DNA from: Geomonas oryzisoli | Lineage (GTDB): Bacteria > Desulfobacterota > Desulfuromonadia > Geobacterales > Geobacteraceae | Length of the DNA: 64,000 nt | Assembly (NCBI RefSeq): GCF_018986915.1 | Contig: NZ_CP076723.1 | Span: forward strand, 1,707,501-1,771,500 | Reading direction: 5' to 3' | In this document: one piece after another, positions 46,448-55,369 of the stretch | How positions within the stretch are numbered: the stretch's first letter is position 1 | Layout: every line of letters starts with the position of its first letter | Program-made: the position numbers and the translations under genes | Notes under the pieces: generated by a model | What the model saw: only the letters and a program-made list of their open reading frames with translations | What the model was told of the DNA's origin: nothing | The model's database searches: none

Positions 46448-47275
46448 ATGGCAGAACAGCAAGAGATTGTCATAACGCCCGGGACCGGCGCGCTCCACTA
46501 CTGGCGCGAGATCTGGCGCTACCGTGAGCTGTTTCTATATCTGGCATGGCGCGATATCGTGGTCCGCTACAAGCAAACGGCGATAGGGGTTGCGTGGTGC
46601 GTGATCCGGCCGCTTTTGACCATGCTGGTGTTCACCCTGGTGTTCGGCATGCTCGCCAAGCTCCCTTCCAACGGGGTTCCCTATCCGCTGATGGTCTTCG
46701 CGGCGATGCTCCCCTGGCAGTTCTTCGCCAGCGCTCTCTCCGAAAGCAGCAACTCGCTGATAGGTAACGCCAACCTTCTCACCAAGGTCTACTTCCCCCG
46801 GCTCATCGTTCCCGTCGGTGCCATCATGGTGAGTCTGGTCGACTTCCTCGTCTCCTGCGTGATCCTGGCCGGGCTCATGGCGTGGTACCGGTGCGTCCCT
46901 GACTTCAGGATACTGCTGCTTCCCGTCTTCCTCCTGTTGCTGGTGCTCTCGTCCCTGGGGGCAGGGCTATGGTTCTGCGCTCTCAACGTGCAATACCGCG
47001 ACTTCCGCTACGTGGTGCCGTTTCTGCTGCAACTGGGGCTCTACGTTTCCCCGGTTGGCTTCTCCAGTTCCATCGTCCCCGATGCGTGGCGCTCCCTGTA
47101 TTTCCTGAACCCGATGGTCGGCGTCATTGACGGCTTCCGCTGGGCGCTTCTTGGTGACGGCTTTCCCGTCAACTGGTCCGGTCTCGCCTTCTCGTCGCTT
47201 CTTGCGGTTCTCATACTGGCCAGCGGGGTATGGTACTTCCGCATCACTGAACGCAGTTTCGCGGATGTGGTCTGA
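46448..47275 (+). CDS. wzm: O-antigen/polysaccharide ABC exporter permease (Wzm)
   Basis: 275 aa ABC-2 permease with six helices. The N-terminal amphipathic segment ALHYWREIWRYRELFLYLAWRDI and VRYKQTAIGVAWCVIRPLL are typical of Wzm/KpsM. Start ATG 46448 gives MAEQQE; a GTG at 46406 would add 14 residues, and the purine-rich AGGAGAGG at 46427-46434 lies between them, a little far from the ATG. It would form the channel that exports lipid-linked glycan with the following Wzt. Confidence 0.92.
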   Translation: MAEQQEIVITPGTGALHYWREIWRYRELFLYLAWRDIVVRYKQTAIGVAWCVIRPLLTMLVFTLVFGMLAKLPSNGVPYPLMVFAAMLPWQFFASALSESSNSLIGNANLLTKVYFPRLIVPVGAIMVSLVDFLVSCVILAGLMAWYRCVPDFRILLLPVFLLLLVLSSLGAGLWFCALNVQYRDFRYVVPFLLQLGLYVSPVGFSSSIVPDAWRSLYFLNPMVGVIDGFRWALLGDGFPVNWSGLAFSSLLAVLILASGVWYFRITERSFADVV

Positions 47276-47277
47276 GC

Positions 47278-48537
47278 ATGGCTAGCGTCATTACGGTGGA
47301 AAATCTGGGCAAGAAGTATCTTCTTAACCGCCAGGCGGGGCGGCAGTCTTACGTGGCGTTGCGCGACGTGCTGGCGGAGGGGGCGAAAAACGCCGGGCGG
47401 CGCCTTCTTGGGCGAGGCGGCGCGGTCTGCGGCGCCGCCGGCCAGGAGGATTTCTGGGCGCTGCGGGACGTTTGCTTCGAGGTGAAGCAGGGGGAACGCG
47501 TCGGCATCGTCGGACGAAATGGAGCCGGAAAGTCGACGCTGCTTAAGATCCTGAGCCGCATCACCCCCCCTACCACCGGGAGCGTCCGGCTGCGCGGCAG
47601 GGTGGCGAGCCTGCTCGAGGTCGGTACCGGGTTTCATCCCGAACTCACCGGCCGCGAAAACATCTACCTGAACGGCGCCATCCTCGGGATGGGGCGGAGC
47701 GACGTCCGCAGGAAATTCGACGAGATCGTCGCCTTCGCCGAGGTGGAGAAGTTTCTGGACACGCCGGTGAAGCGCTACTCGTCCGGGATGTATGTGCGGT
47801 TGGCTTTCGCGGTCGCGGCCCACCTGGAGCCGGAAATCCTCATTGTGGACGAGGTGCTGGCGGTCGGAGACACGCAATTCCAGAGGAAATGCCTCGGGAG
47901 GATGGAGCAGGCGGGGAGAGACGGTCGTACCGTGCTCTTTGTCAGCCATAACATGGCGGCGGTGAGGGAGCTCTGCAGCAAGGCGATCGTCCTGTCTGCC
48001 GGGCGGAACATCATGGAGGGGGGGACCGACGAGGCGATCACCACGTACCTCAACTCGCTGCAGCCTTCCGCCAGGCGGGACGTCATCAGGTCGAAGTGCG
48101 ACAGGTTCGAACTGAAGATGCCGTACTGGGTGAACCGCAAAGGCGAACCGGTCACGGGATACCGCTTCGGCGACGACTGCATCCTGCGCTTCGAATTCAA
48201 CTTCCTTGTCCCGGTGCGGCGCATCAACCCCGGCTTCGCGGTACGGGAAGCGCAGGGACGGCGCATCTTCACCTCTCACCTACTTGACGACGGCGCCTTC
48301 GCCTTCCCCGATCAGTTCACGGGGAAGGTTGTCATCGACACCGACCTCAATCTCTGCTCCATCGCACCCGGAACCTACGAGGTGGTCTTTGGCGTTCGCG
48401 ATGAGAACGAGCAGAACGTGCTCTTTTCGGAAGGGGAGCTCTGGCTTGAGATCAACCGGTCCGGACCGGCTAAAAACGGCGCCGAGGGCGTGCTGTGGCA
48501 CACCAGCAGCTGGCAGTTACAACGGGATATCCAATGA
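47278..48537 (+). CDS. wzt: O-antigen ABC exporter ATPase with carbohydrate-binding C-domain (Wzt)
   Basis: 419 aa. ATPase part: Walker A GRNGAGKS (79-86), signature YSSGMYVRLAFA, Walker B ILIVDEVLAVGD, H-loop FVSHN. C-terminal part (about 255-419) is a beta-rich Wzt_C-type domain (LRFEFNFLVPV, FAVREAQGRRIF) that in characterised exporters recognises the modified non-reducing end of the O-chain. An extended Wzt implies that chain length is set by a terminal cap, so a capping methyl- or other transferase should exist nearby; several candidates do. Two bases separate it from wzm. Confidence 0.93.
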   Translation: MASVITVENLGKKYLLNRQAGRQSYVALRDVLAEGAKNAGRRLLGRGGAVCGAAGQEDFWALRDVCFEVKQGERVGIVGRNGAGKSTLLKILSRITPPTTGSVRLRGRVASLLEVGTGFHPELTGRENIYLNGAILGMGRSDVRRKFDEIVAFAEVEKFLDTPVKRYSSGMYVRLAFAVAAHLEPEILIVDEVLAVGDTQFQRKCLGRMEQAGRDGRTVLFVSHNMAAVRELCSKAIVLSAGRNIMEGGTDEAITTYLNSLQPSARRDVIRSKCDRFELKMPYWVNRKGEPVTGYRFGDDCILRFEFNFLVPVRRINPGFAVREAQGRRIFTSHLLDDGAFAFPDQFTGKVVIDTDLNLCSIAPGTYEVVFGVRDENEQNVLFSEGELWLEINRSGPAKNGAEGVLWHTSSWQLQRDIQ

Positions 48538-49517
48538 CGAAAAAGACAAGCCTCATCATCACGACCATCAACGAACCGTCGGTTGCCGTCAAGGCCTTCT
48601 CGGCCATCGACGGCCTGGCGCTGACCGTCGTGGGGGACAAGAAGACGCCGCAGGCTTGGTCATGCGCGAACACCACCTATTTGCCGGTGGACGCGCAGCA
48701 ACAGCTGGGATACGCCATCTGTCGCCTGCTTCCGTATCATCACTACGCGCGCAAGAACGTCGGTTACCTCCACGCCATGAAGTGCGGGGCGGAGGTGATC
48801 ATCGACACCGATGACGACAACGTTCCCAAGGAGGGGTGGGGCTTTCCTGCCTTTTCCGGCGACTACCTCCAGACGCCGCGGGACCACGGTTTCGTCAATG
48901 TCTACAGCTACTTCACCGATCAGCACATCTGGCCGAGGGGGTTTCCGCTCAACCTGATCAGGCCGGGCGGCGCAGCCCTTCCCCCCCTTGCCACGGGCGA
49001 CATCCGGATCGGTGTCTGGCAGGGGCTTGCCGACGGCGACCCGGACGTCGATGCCATCTACCGCCTGGTGCTGAACAAGCCGTGCACTTTCAAGGAGAAA
49101 GAACCTCTCGTTCTCGCCGAGGGGACGATCTGCCCGTTCAATTCGCAGAACACGGCCTTTGCACGCGAGGCATTCCCGCTGCTCTACCTGCCGTCCTTCG
49201 TCACCTTCCGGTATACCGACATACTGAGGGGGCTTGTGGCACAGCCGATCATGTGGCGGTGCGGCCTTCACCTTGGCTTCACTCAGGCGACCGTCGTGCA
49301 GGAGCGAAACCCTCACGACTACATGCAGGATTTCGTTTCCGAGATCCCCTGTTACCTGCACGCCGACGAGGTGGTCGAGGTCGTCTGCGGCGCCCTGCGG
49401 GGTGACTCGTCGGTGGCCGACAACCTGTACCTGGCCTACGACGCCCTGCGCCGGAAGGGGATCGTCATGGAAGCCGAAATGGAGCTCCTCTCGCTTTGGC
49501 TGAAGGATCTCCCATGA
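48534..49517 (+). CDS. STELLO-like glycosyltransferase (DUF288)
   Basis: 327 aa. TSLIITTINEPSVAV opening, then EVIIDTDDDNVPK with Asp91/93/94/95 as the donor/metal site; PFNSQNTAF and WRCGLHLGFTQATVVQERNPHDYMQDF follow, matching the STELLO family first known as plant Golgi proteins and present in bacterial glycan clusters. Start ATG 48534 overlaps the wzt stop by four bases. Donor sugar unknown. Confidence 0.83.
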   Translation: MTKKTSLIITTINEPSVAVKAFSAIDGLALTVVGDKKTPQAWSCANTTYLPVDAQQQLGYAICRLLPYHHYARKNVGYLHAMKCGAEVIIDTDDDNVPKEGWGFPAFSGDYLQTPRDHGFVNVYSYFTDQHIWPRGFPLNLIRPGGAALPPLATGDIRIGVWQGLADGDPDVDAIYRLVLNKPCTFKEKEPLVLAEGTICPFNSQNTAFAREAFPLLYLPSFVTFRYTDILRGLVAQPIMWRCGLHLGFTQATVVQERNPHDYMQDFVSEIPCYLHADEVVEVVCGALRGDSSVADNLYLAYDALRRKGIVMEAEMELLSLWLKDLP

Positions 49518-50506
49518 CCGGCACGAACGGGGAGCCGATCCTTCTTTCCATAATCATCCCGTCCTTCAACCAGGGGCACTTCATCGAGAACGCGATCCTG
49601 AGCGTGACCAAACAGAGCTATCAAAACTGGGAGCTCATCATCCAGGACGGCAATTCCGGTGACGAGACCGCGGAAATCTGCCTGCGCTACACCGCGGCCG
49701 ACCCGCGCATCAGTTTCGTGAGTGAGCCCGACCGCGGTTACGCCGACGCCGTCAACAAGGCGCTCAAGCGCTGCCGGGGGACGGTCGCGGCCATCCAGAG
49801 CTCGGACGACTTCTACGCGAGCGACAGCGTCTTTTCCGAGGCAGCGCGCATCTTCCGGCAGCACCCTGCGCTCGTGATGGTTTCCGGCTACTCCGTTCTC
49901 GCCGATGCCGATTTCCGCCAGGTGCTCGCCCCGTTCGACCCGCAGCAAAACGGCTTCATCCGCCCGGAAACCGTCTTCACGCTCACCAATCATTTCGCCC
50001 AGGGCGCAACCTTCTTTTCCGTGGCCAGGGCGCTGCTGGTCGGTGGTCTCGACGCCGAGGTGGACATGGTCGCCGACACCGATTTCTGGGTGCGGCTCTC
50101 CAATTACCACCCCGCTGTGGTCAATAGCGTGTACCGCACCTCGCAGACGTGGGCCTGCGTCACCATCCACGAGGAGCAGAGGAGCACGAAGCTGCACCGC
50201 TTCTATCTCGGCCGGGCGAAAATGGCGCTACGGCATCTTAGAGACGACAGGATCCGTCTCGACCACGGCTTCAAGGAGCGAAACGCCATGAACCTGATCG
50301 CCACGGCCTACGATTACTACCGCCTGATCGGCGAGGATACCGCGCCGGTGGAGGAGCTGCGGCAGTCACTTGGTGCGAGCTCCCCGTGCGAGCCCCTGTG
50401 GCGGCGGGTCGCAAGCCGGCTTGGCAGGGGGCGGCGCATCGCCGAGGACAGCTCCATGCACAGCCTGACCACTCACGCTCTTGGCCACAACCTCAAATGG
50501 TTCTAA
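49514..50506 (+). CDS. Glycosyltransferase family 2
   Basis: 330 aa. SIIIPSFNQGHFIENAI, QDGNSGDET, SEPDRGYADAVNKAL and the metal-site IQSSDDF (about 95-100). A long C-terminal helical part (about 230-330) distinguishes it from the 265-aa enzymes of the locus. Start ATG 49514 overlaps the STELLO stop; an upstream GTG/ATG frame from 49496 is inside that gene. Confidence 0.88.
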   Translation: MTGTNGEPILLSIIIPSFNQGHFIENAILSVTKQSYQNWELIIQDGNSGDETAEICLRYTAADPRISFVSEPDRGYADAVNKALKRCRGTVAAIQSSDDFYASDSVFSEAARIFRQHPALVMVSGYSVLADADFRQVLAPFDPQQNGFIRPETVFTLTNHFAQGATFFSVARALLVGGLDAEVDMVADTDFWVRLSNYHPAVVNSVYRTSQTWACVTIHEEQRSTKLHRFYLGRAKMALRHLRDDRIRLDHGFKERNAMNLIATAYDYYRLIGEDTAPVEELRQSLGASSPCEPLWRRVASRLGRGRRIAEDSSMHSLTTHALGHNLKWF

Positions 50507-50513
50507 AGAGGGT

Positions 50514-51431
50514 ATGGATATAACCGCGCCGATTCTTTTTCTCGTGTTCAACCGCCCGGAGACGACGCGCAGGGTCTTCGAGGCGATTCGCCAGTCCAGG
50601 CCGTCACGCCTGTTCGTCGCGGCCGACGGCCCGCGCGGGGAGGTAGCCGGTGAACGGCAGAAGTGCGAGCAGGTCCGGGCGATAGCCACCGCGGTCGACT
50701 GGGAGTGCGAGCTCGTCACCCTTTTCCGCGACCGCAACCTGGGGTGCAAAAAGGGGGTCAGCTCGGCGCTCGACTGGTTCTTCAGCCACGTCGAAGAGGG
50801 GATCGTCCTGGAAGACGACTGCCTCCCCGAACCCTCGTTTTTCCGGTACTGTCAGGAGCTTCTCGCCCGCTACCGGGATGACGCCCGCGTCATGCAGATC
50901 TGCGGTCTCAACGTCCTCGGGGAGTGGCCGGGGAGCGGCCACAGCTATTTCTTTTCCGGCTACGGGCCGATCTGGGGGTGGGCCTCCTGGCGCCGCGCCT
51001 GGCGCCACTACGACGTGGAGATGAAGCTGTGGCCCGAAGTGAGGGGGAATGGGGTGTACCGTGACTTGTGCCAGGACGGTGCCGAGGCGGCGTACCGGCT
51101 GCAACTCTACGACCGGCTGCACGCCGGCGAGATAGATACCTGGGACTACCAGTGGGGATTCGCCAAGATGGTCAACTCCGGGCTCTCCGTCATCCCCGCC
51201 GCAAACCTCGTTACCAACATCGGTTTCGGCGCTGATGCTACCCACGTCAGCGACGCTACCGATCCTTATGCCGAGCTGAAGGTGTACCAGGCCGACTCAG
51301 TGCTCAGGCATCCGCCGTACCTCGTCCGTGACCGGCGCGCCGACCGCAGGTACCTGGAGGAGTTTGTTGGTGTGAAGCCTGCTTCGTTCCGGGAAGCGGT
51401 CCTGAATCTGGTGAGACGGAGGGGAAGATGA
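50514..51431 (+). CDS. GNT-I-like / HlpA-like nucleotide-sugar transferase
   Basis: 305 aa. PILFLVFNRPETTRRVFEAI and FVAADGPRG at the N-terminus, and the EDD donor site in GIVLEDDCLPEPSFFRYC (Glu100, Asp101, Asp102), similar to the EDD motif of eukaryotic GnT-I. GYGPIWGWASWRRAWRHYD is the conserved central block of this bacterial group (often annotated hemolytic protein HlpA-like). AAAGAGGG precedes ATG 50514; the longer frame from 50481 lies in the prior gene. Sugar unknown. Confidence 0.86.
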   Translation: MDITAPILFLVFNRPETTRRVFEAIRQSRPSRLFVAADGPRGEVAGERQKCEQVRAIATAVDWECELVTLFRDRNLGCKKGVSSALDWFFSHVEEGIVLEDDCLPEPSFFRYCQELLARYRDDARVMQICGLNVLGEWPGSGHSYFFSGYGPIWGWASWRRAWRHYDVEMKLWPEVRGNGVYRDLCQDGAEAAYRLQLYDRLHAGEIDTWDYQWGFAKMVNSGLSVIPAANLVTNIGFGADATHVSDATDPYAELKVYQADSVLRHPPYLVRDRRADRRYLEEFVGVKPASFREAVLNLVRRRGR

Positions 51432-52273
51432 GCGAGACCCCCTACGCCCTGCTCATGTCGACGGCGAACCGGCTCACCATGAGTCACTTGCGGGAGTTCT
51501 GGCGCTCGCTGCTCGTCCCGATGGATTACACCCGCACCAGGGAGATTCCGGCGCTGCTCGCGCAGAGCGGGATCCTCGAGCGCAAGGGAGAGCCGCTAAA
51601 GATCCTCGACATCGGTTCGCCCCAGATCCTTAGCCTCACGCTTTGCCTTCGCTGCGATGACTGGGAGGTCACCTACCTGAACCCCTTCGAGCCCGAGTTG
51701 GAGGACATGCGCCGCAAGGCATCGGCGCTGGGAGTGAGTTCGCTCAACATCCTGAAAGGCGATATCACGCGCCAGGAGGCGCTGGCCGATTTGGGTACCT
51801 TCGACTACGTATTTTCCTGTTCCGTCTTCGAGCACATCCACCCGGAGCATGGCGGCGATGTGATCGCCTCAAGGAACATAGCCCCCCTCCTGAAGAGGGG
51901 GGGGAGCTTCGTGTTCTCGGTCCCGTACGCCAGGGAAGGGTTCCACGAGTACATCGAAGGCGATGCCTATGCCGTCAAGGGGGACGCCTCCAAGAAAACG
52001 TTCTTTCAACGCTTCTACGACGAACGGTCTCTGCGCGAGCAGATCCTGGCGCCTTCGGGGCTCACCACAGCGGGGCAAAGGTATATCGGTGAGCGGCGCT
52101 ATCACGGAGACGACATACGCAAGAGGATGGCCTTCCTCATCGGTTTCGGATGGCGGGCCCTCGTTCTGGGGAGGTTCTTCCGCGCTATCTCCGGCTTCTT
52201 CATGGAGGAGTCGCCGGAGTACACAACGCTTGCCAAGCCGTACCTCGCGGTATGCGCACTGGTTAAGGAATAG
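51428..52273 (+). CDS. Class I SAM-dependent methyltransferase
   Basis: 281 aa. Rossmann fold with ILDIGSPQILSLTLCL (motif I lacks the usual GxGxG; it reads DIGSP), then YLNPFEP as the acidic-loop equivalent, DYVFSCSVFEHIHPEHGG and LLKRGGSFVFSVPYAREGFHE. The SVFEHI block is standard for Methyltransf_11-type enzymes. The unusual motif I could alter SAM binding but is seen in some functional sugar methyltransferases. ATGA overlap with the preceding gene. A capping methyltransferase for the Wzt-exported chain is one option. Confidence 0.83.
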   Translation: MSETPYALLMSTANRLTMSHLREFWRSLLVPMDYTRTREIPALLAQSGILERKGEPLKILDIGSPQILSLTLCLRCDDWEVTYLNPFEPELEDMRRKASALGVSSLNILKGDITRQEALADLGTFDYVFSCSVFEHIHPEHGGDVIASRNIAPLLKRGGSFVFSVPYAREGFHEYIEGDAYAVKGDASKKTFFQRFYDERSLREQILAPSGLTTAGQRYIGERRYHGDDIRKRMAFLIGFGWRALVLGRFFRAISGFFMEESPEYTTLAKPYLAVCALVKE

Positions 52274-53404
52274 ATGACAGTTATGAAGATCGGGCTTATC
52301 ACCACCCTCGACACCAACATCGGCGACGATTTCATACGCGATGGCATCCGCGGTCTTCTTTCGGAGCGGTACCGGGGGCGGACCATCGAGTTCGTCAGCG
52401 TCAATAAGCACTCCCCGTTCACCGTGTACCCGCCCTGGCATCCGGTCCACGTCCGCAACCTGGCCGGTCTGCTTCCGCTGGGACGCGACCGCGTCAGGAG
52501 CGCCATCGAAAGGGTATGCTCCCGCATCGGGGAAACCAGATTCGATTCCTGCGATCTCATCGTCCAGTGCGGCGCTCCCGTCTTCTGGCCGGAATGCAGC
52601 GCAAGCGAGTGGGCGGTCCCGCTGTGGCACCAGGTGGTTGGGCGGCTTAGCAGCCGGATCCCGGTGCTGAACCTCGCCGCAGGTTCCTGCTATCCGTGGG
52701 AGCGGCAGCCCGTAAAACTGGAACCGGAGGCGGATGCGAAGTATGTCAGGGACATCCTTGGCTACTGCCGGCTGACCACCGTGCGCGATCCGCTGGCCGA
52801 GAGGCTGTGCAAGTCCGTGGGCGGCGACGTCGTTCGCCTTCCGTGCAGCGCCTTCCTCGCCTTCGAGCCGCCGGCTGCGCGCGAACCGGAGTACGTCCTC
52901 GTCAACTACATGCCGGGCGGCGGGCACTACGAGTGGGACCAAGGTATCGATCCCTCCATCTGGGAGGGGACCGTCCGGCGCCTCGTCGCTGAACTGCGCA
53001 AGAGCGAGAAGGTTGCCTTCCTCTGCCACGATGATCGCGAGCTCGCCCTGGCGCGCGCTCTCGCTCCGGACCTCCCCGCCTTTTTGCCAAGGAACTCGGT
53101 GGAGTACGGCGCATGCATAGCCCGGGCGAAATTCGCCCTCTGCAACAGGATGCACGCCTCGGTCGCCATGGCGGGAATGGGGATACCGTCCATCGCCGTC
53201 TGCACCGATACGCGACTGCTCATGGTCGCGGAACTGGGGCTTCCCGCCTATTACGTGAAGGACGCGACCCCGGACCTGCTCCTGGAGCGGACCGGGCAGA
53301 TGCTGCGGACTCTCGACGACGAGCGTGAGCGGCTGCTGACCCTGCAGGCGCAAACGCGGCAGGGGTACCTGGCCGCGCTGGACGGCGCTCTCTCCGCGTC
53401 ATGA
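52274..53404 (+). CDS. Polysaccharide pyruvyl transferase family protein
   Basis: 376 aa. N-terminal LITTLDTNIGDDFIRDGIRGLL and the C-terminal CNRMHASVAMAGMGIPSIAV are the two family landmarks (relatives transfer pyruvate from PEP to sugar as a ketal, e.g. CsaB, WcaK). Central AAGSCYPWERQP and TTVRDPLAERLCKSVG fit too. ATG 52274 directly follows the prior stop; ATG 52283 is a close alternative. An acidic pyruvyl ketal would add charge to the glycan, consistent with an anchoring role, but this is inference. Confidence 0.85.
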   Translation: MTVMKIGLITTLDTNIGDDFIRDGIRGLLSERYRGRTIEFVSVNKHSPFTVYPPWHPVHVRNLAGLLPLGRDRVRSAIERVCSRIGETRFDSCDLIVQCGAPVFWPECSASEWAVPLWHQVVGRLSSRIPVLNLAAGSCYPWERQPVKLEPEADAKYVRDILGYCRLTTVRDPLAERLCKSVGGDVVRLPCSAFLAFEPPAAREPEYVLVNYMPGGGHYEWDQGIDPSIWEGTVRRLVAELRKSEKVAFLCHDDRELALARALAPDLPAFLPRNSVEYGACIARAKFALCNRMHASVAMAGMGIPSIAVCTDTRLLMVAELGLPAYYVKDATPDLLLERTGQMLRTLDDERERLLTLQAQTRQGYLAALDGALSAS

Positions 53405-54534
53405 GCCGCTTAAGGGTACTGATCCTCAGGCCGGACAATATCGGCGACCTCGTCCTCTTCAGCGGGGCGCTCCCTCACATCAGGGAGCTGTACCCGGATG
53501 CGGAGATCACCCTGGCCGTGCAGGAGCATGTTACCGGCCTTTTCCTCTCCTGCCCCTTCATCGACTCCTGCGTCCCGGTCGGCACGCTTTCCTGGTGGGG
53601 TATCCCCGGGCCTGGTGGGGGACGCCTGCAGGCCCTTGTCAAAGCGGTCATCGACGGCGTCAACGGCGTTCGGAACGCGCTGCGGCCCCCTTTCGACGTA
53701 GTCATCTGCCCCTTGAAGTCCCCCGACCGGCATCACCTCGAGCTGGTGGCCCTCCTGCACGCGCCGCAGCGCTACGGCGTCGCGGGCTGCACCCTCAACC
53801 TCCCGCAAGCCGGCCTCCCGGCGAGGTTGCGGCCGCGGACGCTCTTCACCCGCTATTACGACGTCTCACAGGAGGACCCATGGCGGCATGAGCTGCAGTT
53901 CAACGCCGACTTCCTGCGTTTCGTCGGCTGCCGCGATGTCGCCCCTCATGATATCGCGCCGGTGTTATGGCTTTCCGAGCGGGACAGCCGCCATGTGCCC
54001 GCGCTACGGGATCCGGAGCGGAAAACGGTGGCGCTCTTCCCCGGGGCGGCCGCAAAGATTCGCTGCTGGGATGCGGCCAACTATGGCGAGTTGGCCGGGC
54101 GACTGCAACTCCCGGTAGTGTATGCGATATTCGGCAGCCCCGGCGATCACGGACTCGCTGTCGAGGTAGAGACCGCCATCAAGGCACGCTGTCCCTCGGC
54201 GACGGTAGTCAACCTGGCGGGACAGACCACCCTCAGGGAACTGGCCGCCTGTATCGGGCATTGCAATCTTTTCATCGGGTCGGAAACTTCGGGCCTGCAC
54301 ATGGCTATCGCCGCCGGCGTGCCGTCCGTCGGCATCGTCGGGGGGGGGCATTTCGGCAGGTTCGTGCCGTGGGGCGACCCGGAGCAGCATATCTTTCTGA
54401 CCACGGAGCTTCAATGCTTTCACTGCAACTGGAAATGCGACAGGGGAGGGGAGTGCATAGCGAGCGTCACCGCCACCGAGGTCGCACAGGCGGCAACGCA
54501 ACTGCTGCAGCGCCCCCAGGAGTGCCGTTCATGA
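53401..54534 (+). CDS. Glycosyltransferase family 9 (heptosyltransferase-like)
   Basis: 377 aa GT-B enzyme. VLILRPDNIGDLVLFSGALP (about 6-25) and FIGSETSGLHMAIAAGVPSVGI (about 290-311) are the two GT9 signatures; ALFPGAAAKIRCWDAANY is the donor-binding block. A C-terminal Cys cluster (ELQCFHCNWKCDRGGECI) may bind a metal, seen in some GT9 relatives. Overlaps the previous gene by four bases. It could transfer heptose or another sugar. Confidence 0.88.
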   Translation: MSRLRVLILRPDNIGDLVLFSGALPHIRELYPDAEITLAVQEHVTGLFLSCPFIDSCVPVGTLSWWGIPGPGGGRLQALVKAVIDGVNGVRNALRPPFDVVICPLKSPDRHHLELVALLHAPQRYGVAGCTLNLPQAGLPARLRPRTLFTRYYDVSQEDPWRHELQFNADFLRFVGCRDVAPHDIAPVLWLSERDSRHVPALRDPERKTVALFPGAAAKIRCWDAANYGELAGRLQLPVVYAIFGSPGDHGLAVEVETAIKARCPSATVVNLAGQTTLRELAACIGHCNLFIGSETSGLHMAIAAGVPSVGIVGGGHFGRFVPWGDPEQHIFLTTELQCFHCNWKCDRGGECIASVTATEVAQAATQLLQRPQECRS

Positions 54535-54571
54535 CCTTAGCTCACATGCCGCTACGCGCCGGAGGAACGCC

Positions 54572-55369
54572 GTGGCGCGCGTAAGGCTTTCCGTGATAAC
54601 CCCGGTGTTCAACTGCGCACGCTTCATCGAGTTTTGTCTGGAGAACGTGATGCGGCAGGAGTGCCCCGAGGTCGAGCATGTCATCGTCGATGGCGGCTCC
54701 ACCGACGGCACCGTCGCCATCATCGAGCGGTACGCGGCGCTCCATGACCACATACGGTACGTCTCGGAGCGGGATGAAGGTCAGTCCCACGCCATGAACA
54801 AGGGGATCGCCATGGCGCGGGGGGAGATCGTCGGTTTTTTGAATGCCGATGATTACTACGAGCCGGGAGCGCTCAGGGAGGTCCTGACCCAGTGGGACGG
54901 GCTGCCGGAACCCTCCCTTTTGGTGGGAAACTGCAACGTCTGGGACGATGATGGCAAACTCTGGTTCGTCAGCAGACCGGCCGGTATCAGCCTCAACAAC
55001 CTCCTCCTCGGGCGCTACGTCGAGGCGTTCCCCATGAACCCGGCGGCGTACTTCTACCACAAGTCCCTGCACCTCAGGGTGGGCCCTTACCGCGTCGAAG
55101 AGCACGCCGCGATGGACCTCCACTTCATCTTCCGGGCGGTTCAGCACGCGCACGTGACGTACCGGGACCGCACCTGGGGGAATTACCGCTACCTCGAAGG
55201 GACCAAGACCTACGAGGGTGACAAATGCGGCGCGAACCAGGCGAGGGTACGGCAGATCACCGAACAGTACCGCCGGCAGCAGCCCGCGTTGCGCCGGATC
55301 CAGCTTGTCCTGCTCGAGAAGTTCGGGCGGCTCTTCCGCAAACCTGCCGGCGTCCCGGAGATACATTGA
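54572..55369 (+). CDS. Glycosyltransferase family 2 (WcaA-like)
   Basis: 265 aa. LSVITPVFNCARFIEFCL, DGGSTDGTVAII, SERDEGQSHAMNKGIAMA, and the metal site FLNADDYY (Asp93, Asp94). GTG start 54572 with GGAGGAAC upstream. Same length and layout as the GT at 44815, whose metal site reads HSDE instead. The 37-bp gap to the previous gene is one of the few real gaps in the locus. Confidence 0.9.
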   Translation: MARVRLSVITPVFNCARFIEFCLENVMRQECPEVEHVIVDGGSTDGTVAIIERYAALHDHIRYVSERDEGQSHAMNKGIAMARGEIVGFLNADDYYEPGALREVLTQWDGLPEPSLLVGNCNVWDDDGKLWFVSRPAGISLNNLLLGRYVEAFPMNPAAYFYHKSLHLRVGPYRVEEHAAMDLHFIFRAVQHAHVTYRDRTWGNYRYLEGTKTYEGDKCGANQARVRQITEQYRRQQPALRRIQLVLLEKFGRLFRKPAGVPEIH

